Shown one piece after another: positions 56,088-64,000 of a DNA stretch of 64,000 nucleotides (positions are counted from its first letter, which is position 1; every line of letters starts with the position of its first letter). The DNA comes from Chloroflexota bacterium (GTDB taxonomy: Bacteria; Chloroflexota; Dehalococcoidia; Tepidiformales; Tepidiformaceae): NCBI GenBank assembly GCA_026705605.1, contig JAPPAK010000003.1, positions 728-64,727 of the forward strand, in the 5' to 3' direction. The notes below the pieces were generated by a model that was not told the DNA's origin, did not search any database, and saw nothing but the letters and a program-made list of their open reading frames with translations. The position numbers and the translations under genes were made by a program.

Positions 56088-57041
56088 GTGACTGACGCGA
56101 TCGTGTGGCTGGATGCGCCCGGGGCGCCCGAGCGACAGATCGGGGGCAAGGGCGGGAGCCTCGCGCGGCTCTCCGGGCTGGGCTTTCCGGTGCCGCCGGG
56201 ATTCGTCGTGGCGGCGGAGGCGTACGAGGCCTTCGCGGACTCGCACGACCTCGCCACCGTGACCGCGCCGCTGGCCGGGCTCGACCCGCGAACACCGATG
56301 GCGACCATCCGCGAGTTGCTCGCGCCGGTGGCCGAGCGGCTCGAAGGCGCGAGCCTCGACGACGGCACGCGAGGCGCCATCGCGGGGGCGATCGCCGAGC
56401 TGAAGGAACGCGCGGGGCCGCACGCGACCTTCGCAGTGCGCTCCAGCAGCCTGAACGAAGACAGCGCGGGCAGCTCTTTCGCGGGTCTCTACGAGACCTA
56501 CCTGAACCTGCACGGTGAGGAGGACATCCTGGAGGCGGTGCTCGACTGCTTCCGCTGTCTCTGGCAGGAGCGCGCGGTGCACTACCGCACGTTCCGCGGC
56601 ATCGAGCACGCGGGGGAGGCGATGGCGGTGGTGGTGATGCAGGTCGTGCGAGCGCGGTCGAGCGGCGTGGCGTTCACGAAGAACCCGATGACCGGCGCGA
56701 CGGACGAGGTGCTCATCAACGCCTCATGGGGCCTGGGGGAGGCGGTCGTTTCCGGGTATGTCACCCCCGATTCGTTCATCGTCGGGCCCGGCGGCGAGAT
56801 GGTCGAGCGCGCCATCAGCGAAAAGCACGAGCAGGTCGTGCTGACCGAACACGGCACGGAACGAACGGCCGTGGCTCCCACGCATATGGCGGAGCCTTCC
56901 CTGAGCGACGAGGAAGTGCACGAAGTGGTGGAGACGGCGCACGCCATCCAGCGCGAGTACGGCGGGCCGGTCGACATCGAGTTCGCCTACGACGACTTCG
57001 GTACGATGTTCCTGCTGCAGGCGCGTCCCATTACGACCTGA
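56088..57041 (+). CDS. stand-alone pyruvate phosphate dikinase-type ATP-binding domain
   Basis: 317 residues from GTG. It has the PEP-synthase N-terminal domain: GGKGGSLARLSGLGFPVPPGFV, FAVRSSSLNEDSAGSSFAGLYETYLN, VAFTKNPMTGATDEVLINASWGLGEAVVSG and the terminal MFLLQARPITT. The phospho-His domain and PEP/pyruvate TIM barrel of full enzymes (about 800 residues) are missing, and no such gene follows. It may need separately encoded partners or act as a phosphotransferase on another substrate. Confidence 0.88.
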   Translation: MTDAIVWLDAPGAPERQIGGKGGSLARLSGLGFPVPPGFVVAAEAYEAFADSHDLATVTAPLAGLDPRTPMATIRELLAPVAERLEGASLDDGTRGAIAGAIAELKERAGPHATFAVRSSSLNEDSAGSSFAGLYETYLNLHGEEDILEAVLDCFRCLWQERAVHYRTFRGIEHAGEAMAVVVMQVVRARSSGVAFTKNPMTGATDEVLINASWGLGEAVVSGYVTPDSFIVGPGGEMVERAISEKHEQVVLTEHGTERTAVAPTHMAEPSLSDEEVHEVVETAHAIQREYGGPVDIEFAYDDFGTMFLLQARPITT

Positions 57042-57354
57042 CCAGCGTCTCAATCTCGTTTCGCAGCTCCGCGAGGGTCTCCGCATCGAGAGAAGCCTCG
57101 GGCGTGCCGCCCAGGTGCGTGAACCAGCGCTGCGTCAGCTCCCGGACGGCGGGCTCGGCGGAGAGCTCGGTGCGGCGGTGCCCGAGCGGGGAGACGGAGG
57201 CGCCCATGTCGTCGGGCTCGGAGGCGCCGGTGAGCACATCGATGGCTTCCAGCAGGTGGACGCCAGCGACGGCATCGGCGCGCCGTGCATGGGCCACGCT
57301 CGACGCGGTGGTGAGGATGTCGAGGAAGCGGACGGCCTCTTCGCCGTCGGACAT
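57031..57354 (-). CDS. small Clp-N-like protein
   Basis: 107 residues from ATG 57354, five bases after the DinB-like gene stop. The N-terminal half (FLDILTTASSVAHARRADAVAGVHLLEAI) resembles one repeat of a Clp ATPase N-terminal domain. The rest is helical and acidic. Its 3' end overlaps the convergent gene at 56088 by 11 bases. Family assignment is tentative. Confidence 0.6.
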   Translation of the reverse strand: MSDGEEAVRFLDILTTASSVAHARRADAVAGVHLLEAIDVLTGASEPDDMGASVSPLGHRRTELSAEPAVRELTQRWFTHLGGTPEASLDAETLAELRNEIETLVRS

Positions 57355-57359
57355 AGCAG

Positions 57360-57857
57360 CTACGCGGGGTGCTGGAGGGCTTCCAACTGGTTGGCGTGGT
57401 CGAGTGAATGGACGCGCAGGGTCAGGAGCCACTCCTTCCAGTTGAGGTCGCCCAGGAAGGGGTGCAGCCACACGATTTCGGCGTCGGGGTCGGCGTTGCC
57501 TTCGCGCACGGCACTCAAGGTTCCGGCAATCACGCCGGCGTGGGTGGAAAGCACATCCTCGCGTGTCTGGGGCACGGCCGGAATCTCCTCCGGCACGACG
57601 CCCTCTGACACGACGCCGCGAACGCGGGTGGCGGTGCCATGGTTCACCTCGGCGACGTGGCGAATGCACTCGAGGGGGCTCCACTCCTGGCCCTCCTGGC
57701 GCACCTCCAGCAGATCGTCGGGGACCGCGCGGGCGGCCGTTTCGAGTACGGCGACGGCGGCCTCGACACGCTGCGCCATCTCCTCGGCGGTCCATTCCGC
57801 GGCCTTCTTGCGGACGTAGCTGAGGATGACCTCGGTTGCGCCTTCGGGAATTGTCAC
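57360..57857 (-). CDS. DinB superfamily protein
   Basis: 165 residues from GTG 57857 with AGGAGG upstream. Conserved DinB-type features: WSPLECIRHVAEVNH (His about 73 and about 79), and LTLRVHSLDHANQLEAL near the C-terminus. Probably a metal-dependent four-helix-bundle enzyme. Operon with the Clp-N-like gene downstream. Confidence 0.82.
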   Translation of the reverse strand: MTIPEGATEVILSYVRKKAAEWTAEEMAQRVEAAVAVLETAARAVPDDLLEVRQEGQEWSPLECIRHVAEVNHGTATRVRGVVSEGVVPEEIPAVPQTREDVLSTHAGVIAGTLSAVREGNADPDAEIVWLHPFLGDLNWKEWLLTLRVHSLDHANQLEALQHPA

Positions 57858-57955
57858 GGGAGGCCTCCTGGGCGCGGCGAGCGCGGCGCTGGTCGCGCGA
57901 TCCTAGCGTATCGACCGGCGCGCGCATCCCGACTCGCCCGCTCCAGCGTTCCCCG

Positions 57956-57961
57956 TAGAAT
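57956..57961 (+). promoter_or_regulatory. -10 box, leaderless promoter of the cupin gene
   Basis: TAGAAT, 7 bases before the ATG at 57969, identical to the box before the aldo/keto reductase. Confidence 0.42.
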
Positions 57962-57968
57962 CCGGTTC

Positions 57969-58358
57969 ATGGTCAGCATCATCCGTCCGGCGGAACGCGA
58001 CGAGGGCACTGCGCAGACGCCGGGCATGCGCCGCGAGGCAGGGATTTCCGGCGCGCTCACGGGCTCCGAGGGGCTGTGGATGGGCGTGGGGCGAAACGAA
58101 CCCGGCGGGTGCTCGGACGTGCATCACCACGGCGAGAGCGAGTCGGGCATCTTCGTGATCGAAGGGCGCCTGCGCTTTCGCTGGGGCGACGCGCTCGAGC
58201 ACGTGGCGGACGCGGGGCCGGGCGACTTCATCTTCGTTCCGCCCTATGAGATCCACGCCGAGGAGAACCTCGACCCCGGAAACGAGGCGGTATTCCTGCT
58301 GGCGCGGACGACGATGGACGCGATTGTCATCAATGTGCCCGACCCGAGGGAGACATAG
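57969..58358 (+). CDS. cupin-domain protein
   Basis: 129 residues. Cupin motif 1: SDVHHHGESESGIFVIEGRLRFRWG (about 49-73, with His-rich metal site), motif 2: GDFIFVPPYEIHAEENLDP. Small single-domain cupin, metal-binding and possibly a dioxygenase, isomerase or sugar-binding protein. Followed 4 bases later by a 63-residue gene. Confidence 0.87.
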   Translation: MVSIIRPAERDEGTAQTPGMRREAGISGALTGSEGLWMGVGRNEPGGCSDVHHHGESESGIFVIEGRLRFRWGDALEHVADAGPGDFIFVPPYEIHAEENLDPGNEAVFLLARTTMDAIVINVPDPRET

Positions 58359-58362
58359 GCAC

Positions 58363-58554
58363 ATGGGACTGCTCGCGATGAAGGTCACGCTCACGGACGG
58401 GCGCGAGGTGGTGGTGAAGGCGGACTCGCGCGTCGACACGGTCGATGAGGACGGGAACCGGATCATCCGGCTGATGAAGAACGGCGAGATCATCGAGGTC
58501 TTCAAGCAGAGCGAAGTTCAGGAACCCATCCAGGGCCTCACCCACGATCTTTGA
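58363..58554 (+). CDS. 63-residue protein of unknown function
   Basis: ATG 58363 (ATG 58378 also possible). Beta-rich start (AMKVTLTDGREVVVKADSRVDTV) and charged end (EIIEVFKQSEVQEPIQG). Soluble; no known motif. Probably co-transcribed with the cupin. Confidence 0.5.
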   Translation: MGLLAMKVTLTDGREVVVKADSRVDTVDEDGNRIIRLMKNGEIIEVFKQSEVQEPIQGLTHDL

Positions 58555-58632
58555 TTTTCTGAAGCCGCCCCAACCGTGCCCGGCGACGAGGTGGCGCCGC
58601 GAGGGGAGCAGGGGGTGCTTGCGGTTACGGGT

Positions 58633-59367
58633 TCAGGCGACGTCGGGGCGATAGCCGCCGAAGAGTGCGTTTCCGAGGCGCTTCCAGAAGCAGTCGACCT
58701 GCTCGAAGCCGGCCTCACGAATCCAGCCCAGATGACGATCGAGGGTCTCCAGATTCGAGTGGTGGCGGCGGACGTTCGAGGGCTGAGGTGGCTCGTCCCG
58801 TGAAGCCTGCTCGGCCTGTGTGAGCTCGCGGTAGCGTTCCACCAGCCCTTCGTCCGGCGGAAGCACCAGGTCGAGATTGAGGAAGGCGCCGCCCGGAGCC
58901 AGGAGCGCCAACACCTCACCGTACAGGCGCTTGAGGGCGTCCTCGGGGAGATGGTGGATGGCCGCCGACGAGATGACGGCGTCGAAGGGGCCATCGAGCT
59001 CGTCGGGGAGGGCGCCATCGCCGAAGTCCCAGGTGACGTAGCGGTAGCGACCCTCGAACTCGGCGAGGCGCTCGCCACCGATGCGGATCATTTCCTCGGA
59101 GCCATCGACGAGGACGGCCGAGGCATTGGGGAATGCCGCCAGGAAGACGCTGGCCTCGGCGCCGTAGCCGGCGCCGAGGTCGAGGATGCGGAGGACGTCG
59201 GCGCCATCGCGGCCGAGGAGCTGGGTCATCAGCTCGAACTGGGGCAGACGCTCCTGCGCGCGGGCATCCATGCGGGCGACGAAGTCGCGAACACGATCGG
59301 GCTCGCGCCAGTGCTGCCCGGTGTCGCCGTGCGCGTGCTGGTGCTGGTGCGTCGCCTGCTCGGTCAA
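58633..59367 (-). CDS. class I SAM-dependent methyltransferase
   Basis: 244 residues, start TTG 59367 placed directly after the permease gene stop at 59376; the ribosome site is weak and the start uncertain. A His-rich N-terminus (HQHQHAHGDTGQHW) precedes the SAM motif ILDLGAGYGAEA, SSAAIHHLP and LLAPGGAFLNLDLV. Substrate unknown. It trails an ABC transporter operon. Confidence 0.82.
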   Translation of the reverse strand: MTEQATHQHQHAHGDTGQHWREPDRVRDFVARMDARAQERLPQFELMTQLLGRDGADVLRILDLGAGYGAEASVFLAAFPNASAVLVDGSEEMIRIGGERLAEFEGRYRYVTWDFGDGALPDELDGPFDAVISSAAIHHLPEDALKRLYGEVLALLAPGGAFLNLDLVLPPDEGLVERYRELTQAEQASRDEPPQPSNVRRHHSNLETLDRHLGWIREAGFEQVDCFWKRLGNALFGGYRPDVA

Positions 59368-59375
59368 GGCACTGC

Positions 59376-60368
59376 CTACGCACCGCGGAGACGCGGGTCG
59401 AGCACGTCGCGGAGGGCGTCGCCGAAGATGTTGAAGGCGAGGACGGTGAGCGTGAGCGCGCCGCCGCCGACAGCCACGAGGATGGGCTCGGTGCCGAAGA
59501 ACTGGCGGCCGTTGTTCACCATCGCGCCCCAACTCGGGCCGGGAGGCGCAAGCCCAAGGAAGGCCAGCGTCGACTCGGCGAGGATGGCACCACCGATCGT
59601 GGTGGAGAAGATGATGATGATCGGGGCGAACACGTTGGGGAAGACGTGGCGGAAGATGATGCGGGGAGGCTGCGCGCCCATCACACGCGCCGCCTCGACG
59701 AAGACATCGTTGCGGACGGCGAGCGTGGCGGATCGCACCACGCGCGAGACCCCGAAGATGTTGAGGAAGGATAAGGCGATAATCGTCCTGGGTAAGGTTG
59801 CTTCTCCCGTCTGCAGGAGGAGGAGGAGGAAGAGCAAGGGCGGGAAAGCGATGAACGCATCGACGAGGCGCTGGCTTATGAGGTCGACGACTCCCCCGAA
59901 GTAGCCGGACCCGACGCCGAGGAAGGCCCCGAAGATGGTGGCGATTGCGGCCGCGCCGAAGCCCAGCAGCATCGAGCGGCGAGCGCCATGCAGGACGCGG
60001 GTGAGGAGATCGCGGTTCCCGTGATCCACCCCAAGGGGATGGTCCCATGTTGGATTCGGATTCAGGCGCCACTGCCCGATGATCTGGTTCAGCTTGTCCT
60101 CGTTGGCAGGGTCGGTCGGGTCAGCGTTGACGTCGTAGTTGGGATTCACGACCTCGAAGACATCGTCGGGACCGTATGGCGCGATCCACGGACCGATGAT
60201 GCCGAGCACAAGAATGATGAAGGCGATGACAAGGGCAACAGCGCCCGCCGTCTTGCGTGCAAAGAACCGGCCCAATCCGCGGAGGGCCCTGATGGGCAGT
60301 GAGGGATCCTCGGGAGGCATGAACTCGCCAAGGCGTTCGTCGGCGGCTTGAGTCGCCATGCTGCTCAT
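59376..60368 (-). CDS. ABC transporter permease, DppC/OppC type
   Basis: 330 residues, six helices. N-terminal cytoplasmic stretch, then the OppC-like start (FFARKTAGAVALVIAFIILVLGIIGPW) and the EAA loop EAARVMGAQPPRIIFRHVFPN. It has a ~50-residue periplasmic insertion (about 70-120). It overlaps the DppB-type gene by 4 bases. Confidence 0.92.
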   Translation of the reverse strand: MSSMATQAADERLGEFMPPEDPSLPIRALRGLGRFFARKTAGAVALVIAFIILVLGIIGPWIAPYGPDDVFEVVNPNYDVNADPTDPANEDKLNQIIGQWRLNPNPTWDHPLGVDHGNRDLLTRVLHGARRSMLLGFGAAAIATIFGAFLGVGSGYFGGVVDLISQRLVDAFIAFPPLLFLLLLLQTGEATLPRTIIALSFLNIFGVSRVVRSATLAVRNDVFVEAARVMGAQPPRIIFRHVFPNVFAPIIIIFSTTIGGAILAESTLAFLGLAPPGPSWGAMVNNGRQFFGTEPILVAVGGGALTLTVLAFNIFGDALRDVLDPRLRGA

Positions 60369-61354
60369 GCCTCAGCTCCAGACACGGTCACGCGGGGATC
60401 GATGAGGAAGTAGCTGAGGTCCACCGCGAGGTTGACGAAGACGACGGCGCCCACGAGGAGCAGCGTGAAGGTCTGCGTGACGGGGATGTCGCGGATACGG
60501 ATAGCCTGCAGAATCTCGTTGCCCATGCCCGGGATCGCGAACATCGACTCGAGGACGACGTTGCCGGCGACCAGAGCGGCGATGAGGAATCCGAGGATGG
60601 TGACCACAGGAATGAGCGCATTCCGCAGAACGTGGCGGGAAATGACCACGCCACCGGCGAGGCCCTTGGAGCGCGCCGTGCGAACGTAGTCCTGGCGCAG
60701 CACCTCCATCATGCCCGATCGGAGGAAGCGCATGAGGATGGCCCCCACGGACAGGCCTCCGGCCGCGGCGGGCACGATGAACAGCTGGAAACTGGGCCAT
60801 GGATCTTCCCAGATCAGTTGCTGGGAAGTGACGCCAATGGTGAGCACTCCATATTTGACGGCGTAGGCCGAAGCGATGGCAGCCGTAAGAAACGCGGGCG
60901 CGGCCAGGAAGAAGATTGCGAAGACGCGCAAGCCAGCGTCGGATAACCCATCGGGCCGAACGGCTGAGAGTACTCCCACAGGCAGCGCCAGGAGCACGGC
61001 GATGATGAGCGACATGATGCCCAGCTGGAGGGTGTAGGGGAGGGCGTCGCCAGCGACGCTGTAGGAGGGCCGGTTGTACTGGAAGGACTCCTGTGAGCTG
61101 CCCCGCAGGATGTCGTACCAGAAGCGGCCGTATTGCTCGTAGAGGGGCTTATCGGTGCCGAGTTTCGCGCGGAGGTCGGCGAGCTGTTCCTCTCGCTGCT
61201 CCTCGCTGCGGGCGGCCTGAGCGAAGAACTGGTTGGCAAGCTGCTGCTCGGCGTAGTCGCCGGGGAGGACGCGCAGGACGAAGAAGACGAAGGTCAGGAC
61301 GATCCAGATCGTGACCAGCGCCAGGAAGAAGCGACGGATGACGTACTCGGTCAT
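60365..61354 (-). CDS. ABC transporter permease, DppB/OppB type
   Basis: 329 residues, six helices. Starts YVIRRFFLALVTIWIVLTFVFFVLRVLPGDYAE, the DppB/OppB signature; the EAA loop is DYVRTARSKGLAGGVVISRHVLRNALIPV. Forms the membrane channel with the DppC-type partner. No ATPase gene is in the window. Confidence 0.92.
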   Translation of the reverse strand: MTEYVIRRFFLALVTIWIVLTFVFFVLRVLPGDYAEQQLANQFFAQAARSEEQREEQLADLRAKLGTDKPLYEQYGRFWYDILRGSSQESFQYNRPSYSVAGDALPYTLQLGIMSLIIAVLLALPVGVLSAVRPDGLSDAGLRVFAIFFLAAPAFLTAAIASAYAVKYGVLTIGVTSQQLIWEDPWPSFQLFIVPAAAGGLSVGAILMRFLRSGMMEVLRQDYVRTARSKGLAGGVVISRHVLRNALIPVVTILGFLIAALVAGNVVLESMFAIPGMGNEILQAIRIRDIPVTQTFTLLLVGAVVFVNLAVDLSYFLIDPRVTVSGAEA

Positions 61355-61435
61355 GGAGGGGAAGCCTCACTCCGAGACACTCCAGCGCCTCCCCCGCACA
61401 GCGGCGAGGGAGGCGCCGAGTAGTTGGTCGCCAGG

Positions 61436-63289
61436 TCAGGCGGGACGCTGTTTCCCCTGGAAGGTGGGATCGTTCTGGTCGATCCACAGCTCCTGGCTGA
61501 TCGTCGTCCCGTAGGTGATGAAGAACGGCCCCGCACGGTTCAGGTAGGGCCACTTCACCCAGCTGGTGAGGCCACCGACCATCTGCAAGTGCCCGGAACC
61601 GGCGTCCGAGAGGGCGAAGCGCTGGGCCTCCTTGATGATCTCCTGGGCCTTCTCGTTGTCGAACTCGGCGAACATGTCGTTGATGTACCCCTCCATGGTT
61701 GGAGTGGTGTACTTCCAGAAGTTGATGGTGCCACGACCACCATCCTCCGGATGGGCCGAGTAGACCTGCGCGAAGCGGGTGCGCGGGTCGGGGCTGTTCC
61801 ACTGGTCCCAGCCACCGAGGTAGCCGACCGACGCCTGGCCCGAGTTGTTGTACTCGAGGAGCGACGTCACGGGGATAGCCTGCGCGTTCCACTTCTCCGT
61901 GCCGAGGTTGGTGTTCAGCATGGCGGGGAACCACTCCAGCAGCGGTACGTACTGCGGGAAGTCGACGGTGGTGACGCGGAAGTCCACGTCCTCGTGACCC
62001 TCCGCATTCGCCTGCTCCCAGAGAGCGCGCGCGTCGGCGAGGTCCTGGTCCTTGGGCTGGCGGTAGCCAGGCGCCTGCGAGAGCTCCTCCTGGGAGAGGG
62101 CCCAGGCCTGGAAGGGCCAGTTGACGGCGGGGTTCGGCCTGCCGAGGCCCTGGAAGTGCTGCTCCGCCACCAGCGCGCGGTCCGTGGCGAGGAACATCGC
62201 GGTGCGGATGCGCTCATCGGAGAGAGCGCGGTTGGTCGTGTAGTTGTAGGCGAACTCGAGGTTGTTGTTCGGGTCGCCGATGCGGAAGGCCTCGACCTCG
62301 GGGTTGCTGGACGCGATTTCGTCCATCACCGCGCGATCCCGGGAAGCGAGCTCGTCGATCTGCTTCTGCTCGAAGGCGAGCCGCTGCGGGTTGATGTCGC
62401 CGCCGAGGTTCACGAAGAAGAGCTCGTCCACCATCCCGGGGATGGTGCCGTCCTTGCGGAGGAAGTAGTCGTCGTTGCGGACTCCGTGGGCACGCTCCTG
62501 CAATTCGAACTCGTCGAAGATGAAGGGGCCGGTGCCGAGCACGTTGTCGGCGCTGAAGACACCGAACTCGTTGTCGTCCTCGAGCTTCTCCCCGATGTCG
62601 GGGTAGAGCATGCCGTTGAACTCGTCCGTCATGTCACCGAGCCAGGTCACCTGGGGCGAGTTCATCGACACCGTGAAGTTGGTGCCGTCGACGTAGTCAA
62701 CGTTCTCGATGTTCTTGTAGATGAGCGGATGGCGGAAGAACGTGGTGTCCTCGGTGCCATCGGCGCGGGTACTGGTGCGCTGCCGCTCGATGTTCCAGCG
62801 GATGTCGTCCATCGTGAGGGCGCGGCCGTTGGCGGGGGGCTTGTTGTGGTAGTTCACGTCGTCGCGGATGGTGAAGTTGTAGGTAACTTCGTCCGGCTGC
62901 TCGGGGAGGCCCCTCGCGATCTCGCCGGAGATCACGAAGTTGTCCATGTCCGTGAACTTGAGAAGGTTGTTGTAGGCGTTGCCGGCGGTGTAGGCGATAC
63001 CTCGATACAGCTCGCGATGGAGGTCGAGCGTGGTGCCGCTGATGCCGGTGTACTGGCTGAAGAAGCTCCCGTCGACGGGGCCCGCCATTGGGGCTTCGGT
63101 TGGAGCCTCCGTAGGGGCCTCTGTCGGGGCTTCGGTCGGAGCTGCGGTCGCGACAGGCTCGTCGTCGTCATCGTCGTCGTCGCCGCAACCGACGGCCACG
63201 AGCGCACCGGCTCCGACCGCGCCTGCGGCCGACGCCTTGAGGACGGACCTCCGGCTAAATCGCCTTCGGGCCCAGTAGTTTTCGCGCAT
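61436..63289 (-). CDS. Tat-exported solute-binding lipoprotein (peptide/nickel family)
   Basis: 617 residues from ATG 63289 (GGAGGGAAAGG upstream); an in-frame ATG at 63358 would add sequence ahead of the signal. Twin-arginine signal: FSRRSVLK (about 11-18) then a lipobox Cys about 35 followed by seven Asp and a TEAP-repeat linker (about 50-66). The DppA-type binding domain covers the rest. Unusual in using Tat rather than Sec; TatAC is encoded at 25516-27230. Substrate may be a peptide. Confidence 0.9.
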   Translation of the reverse strand: MRENYWARRRFSRRSVLKASAAGAVGAGALVAVGCGDDDDDDDEPVATAAPTEAPTEAPTEAPTEAPMAGPVDGSFFSQYTGISGTTLDLHRELYRGIAYTAGNAYNNLLKFTDMDNFVISGEIARGLPEQPDEVTYNFTIRDDVNYHNKPPANGRALTMDDIRWNIERQRTSTRADGTEDTTFFRHPLIYKNIENVDYVDGTNFTVSMNSPQVTWLGDMTDEFNGMLYPDIGEKLEDDNEFGVFSADNVLGTGPFIFDEFELQERAHGVRNDDYFLRKDGTIPGMVDELFFVNLGGDINPQRLAFEQKQIDELASRDRAVMDEIASSNPEVEAFRIGDPNNNLEFAYNYTTNRALSDERIRTAMFLATDRALVAEQHFQGLGRPNPAVNWPFQAWALSQEELSQAPGYRQPKDQDLADARALWEQANAEGHEDVDFRVTTVDFPQYVPLLEWFPAMLNTNLGTEKWNAQAIPVTSLLEYNNSGQASVGYLGGWDQWNSPDPRTRFAQVYSAHPEDGGRGTINFWKYTTPTMEGYINDMFAEFDNEKAQEIIKEAQRFALSDAGSGHLQMVGGLTSWVKWPYLNRAGPFFITYGTTISQELWIDQNDPTFQGKQRPA

Positions 63290-63489
63290 ACCTTTCCCTC
63301 CACCGCGGTAGCGGCGTCCCATCGCGGGAGCATACGAAATGCGCGATCGGCGAGTCAATGGCGCAGGCGCACAATCAAGCCATCACGTACCGCAATATTC
63401 GGCGTTCACTTCGGGACATGAAACGCTGTGACAACTGGCCACGCGGCCACGCGCGGCCTAGGCTTGAAGGTGACAGCAGGAGGAAGCCC

Positions 63490-63930
63490 ATGCGCGAGCA
63501 GCCCAGCGAGAAGTCCACGAAGAAAATGTGGAACTACGCGGAGAAATTCGCGAACAAGTCGGGGACGCACCTGCACCCCGACCGCTCGATCACGGAGGCC
63601 GTCGTCCTCGGTTTGGCGGACAACGTCGACCAATACGGACGGCCCATCTGTCCCTGCAACTTCTACCCCGAGAAGGACGAGGACGGGAACTGGCCGGAGG
63701 GGCTCTACCTGCCGCGGGAGGAAGAGGCGAAGCGCCGAGACTGGATCTGCGCCTGCGATGAAATGCAGAAGTTCAAGTACTGTCACTGCCTGCTGTTCGT
63801 AAACGAAGAGGGGCTTCCGATCACGGAGCACCTTCCCGAAGACCATGAGGGCCGCGAGATTTACGGCCTCGTCGAGGATCCGACGCCCGACAAGGGGCGG
63901 GCGCTGGGCCGGGTGCTCGAGGACCGCTAG
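63490..63930 (+). CDS. ftrB: ferredoxin-thioredoxin reductase catalytic chain-like protein
   Basis: 146 residues from ATG 63490 (AGGAGGA 7 bases upstream). The cysteine pattern is of the FTR beta chain: CPC (RPICPCNFYP, about 60), CAC (about 93) and CHC (about 103), forming the [4Fe-4S] cluster and redox disulfide. A longer C-terminal tail than plant FTR. It would pass electrons from ferredoxin to thioredoxin. No ftrA variable chain lies next to it. Confidence 0.85.
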   Translation: MREQPSEKSTKKMWNYAEKFANKSGTHLHPDRSITEAVVLGLADNVDQYGRPICPCNFYPEKDEDGNWPEGLYLPREEEAKRRDWICACDEMQKFKYCHCLLFVNEEGLPITEHLPEDHEGREIYGLVEDPTPDKGRALGRVLEDR

Positions 63931-63960
63931 CGCGACTTGGCCGGGCCCGCGGCCAGCGTC

Positions 63961-64000
63961 TCAGGCGGCTCCGGCGGCGGCTACGGCCTTCTCGGCGGCC
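63961..64000 (-). CDS. C-terminal end of a gene running off the window
   Basis: On the minus strand the last 40 bases read AAEKAVAAAGAA and then TGA at 63961. It could be the end of a gene that starts beyond 64000. Too short to identify. Confidence 0.35.
   Translation of the reverse strand, partial: AAEKAVAAAGAA

Noticed and set aside
63050..63160. Short tandem repeat as a CRISPR-like or regulatory array
   Set aside because: It encodes the TEAP linker of the lipoprotein in frame, with no spacers.

Overview
The window reads as part of a GC-rich (roughly two-thirds GC) chromosome of an aerobic bacterium, most likely Chloroflexota near Dehalococcoidia. That placement rests on recollection of similar gene content and was not tested by a search. 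Supporting traits are an A2-type heme-copper oxidase, menaquinone genes, a probable F420-type flavin oxidoreductase, several family III CoA-transferases, a fused accD-accA gene, an LL-diaminopimelate-type aminotransferase and a Tat-exported lipoprotein. Many genes lack a Shine-Dalgarno site and carry a TANNNT box 6 to 8 bases before the start codon, so leaderless transcription appears common.

Bases 1-17500 are an accessory surface-protein region. It holds three large paralogous secreted proteins (162-3704, 7468-9927, 14173-17136) built from a ~120-residue repeat, fibronectin III, cadherin-like and SwmB-like modules; a propeller-like secreted protein (4732-6771); a small secreted protein (3873-4589); a tandem family of three cysteine-containing secreted proteins (10159-12757); and small membrane proteins. 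Two large genes are preceded by long poly-C tracts. Four intergenic regions share one promoter architecture: GTnAC-type boxes at 0, +22 and +33 and a TAGAnT-type -10 box at +49. Together these suggest a co-regulated and possibly phase-variable cell-surface system.

Bases 17500-18930 carry tRNA-Ala(GGC), a protein of unknown function and a HigBA-type toxin-antitoxin pair. Bases 18926-30503 are one long minus-strand core operon: DUF177 (yceD-type)-rpmF-fabD-fabG-nusB-acpP-tatA-tatC-udg-rnj-ftsK-accDA, linking fatty-acid initiation, protein export, RNA decay and chromosome segregation.

Divergent from it (30679-33613) are a coiled-coil zinc-ribbon protein, a serine-recombinase homologue that has lost nearly all its catalytic residues, an RNase HI translationally coupled to it, and the RNase P RNA. 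A cytochrome oxidase operon follows (33825-38087) and ends with an unusual membrane-cupredoxin fusion. From 38100 to 64000 the window is mainly metabolic: two CoA-transferase pairs, in each of which one member lacks the catalytic Asp; HflX; an aminotransferase; F420- and FMN-type oxidoreductases; menG-menA; an acyl-CoA-type cluster with a degenerate phosphotransferase; DinB, cupin and SUMF1 proteins; a peptide-type ABC transporter; and a ferredoxin-thioredoxin reductase catalytic chain. At two loci small accessory genes sit beside the 3' end of a core gene (hflX, aminotransferase), flanked by 28-29 bp direct repeats copied from that 3' end.
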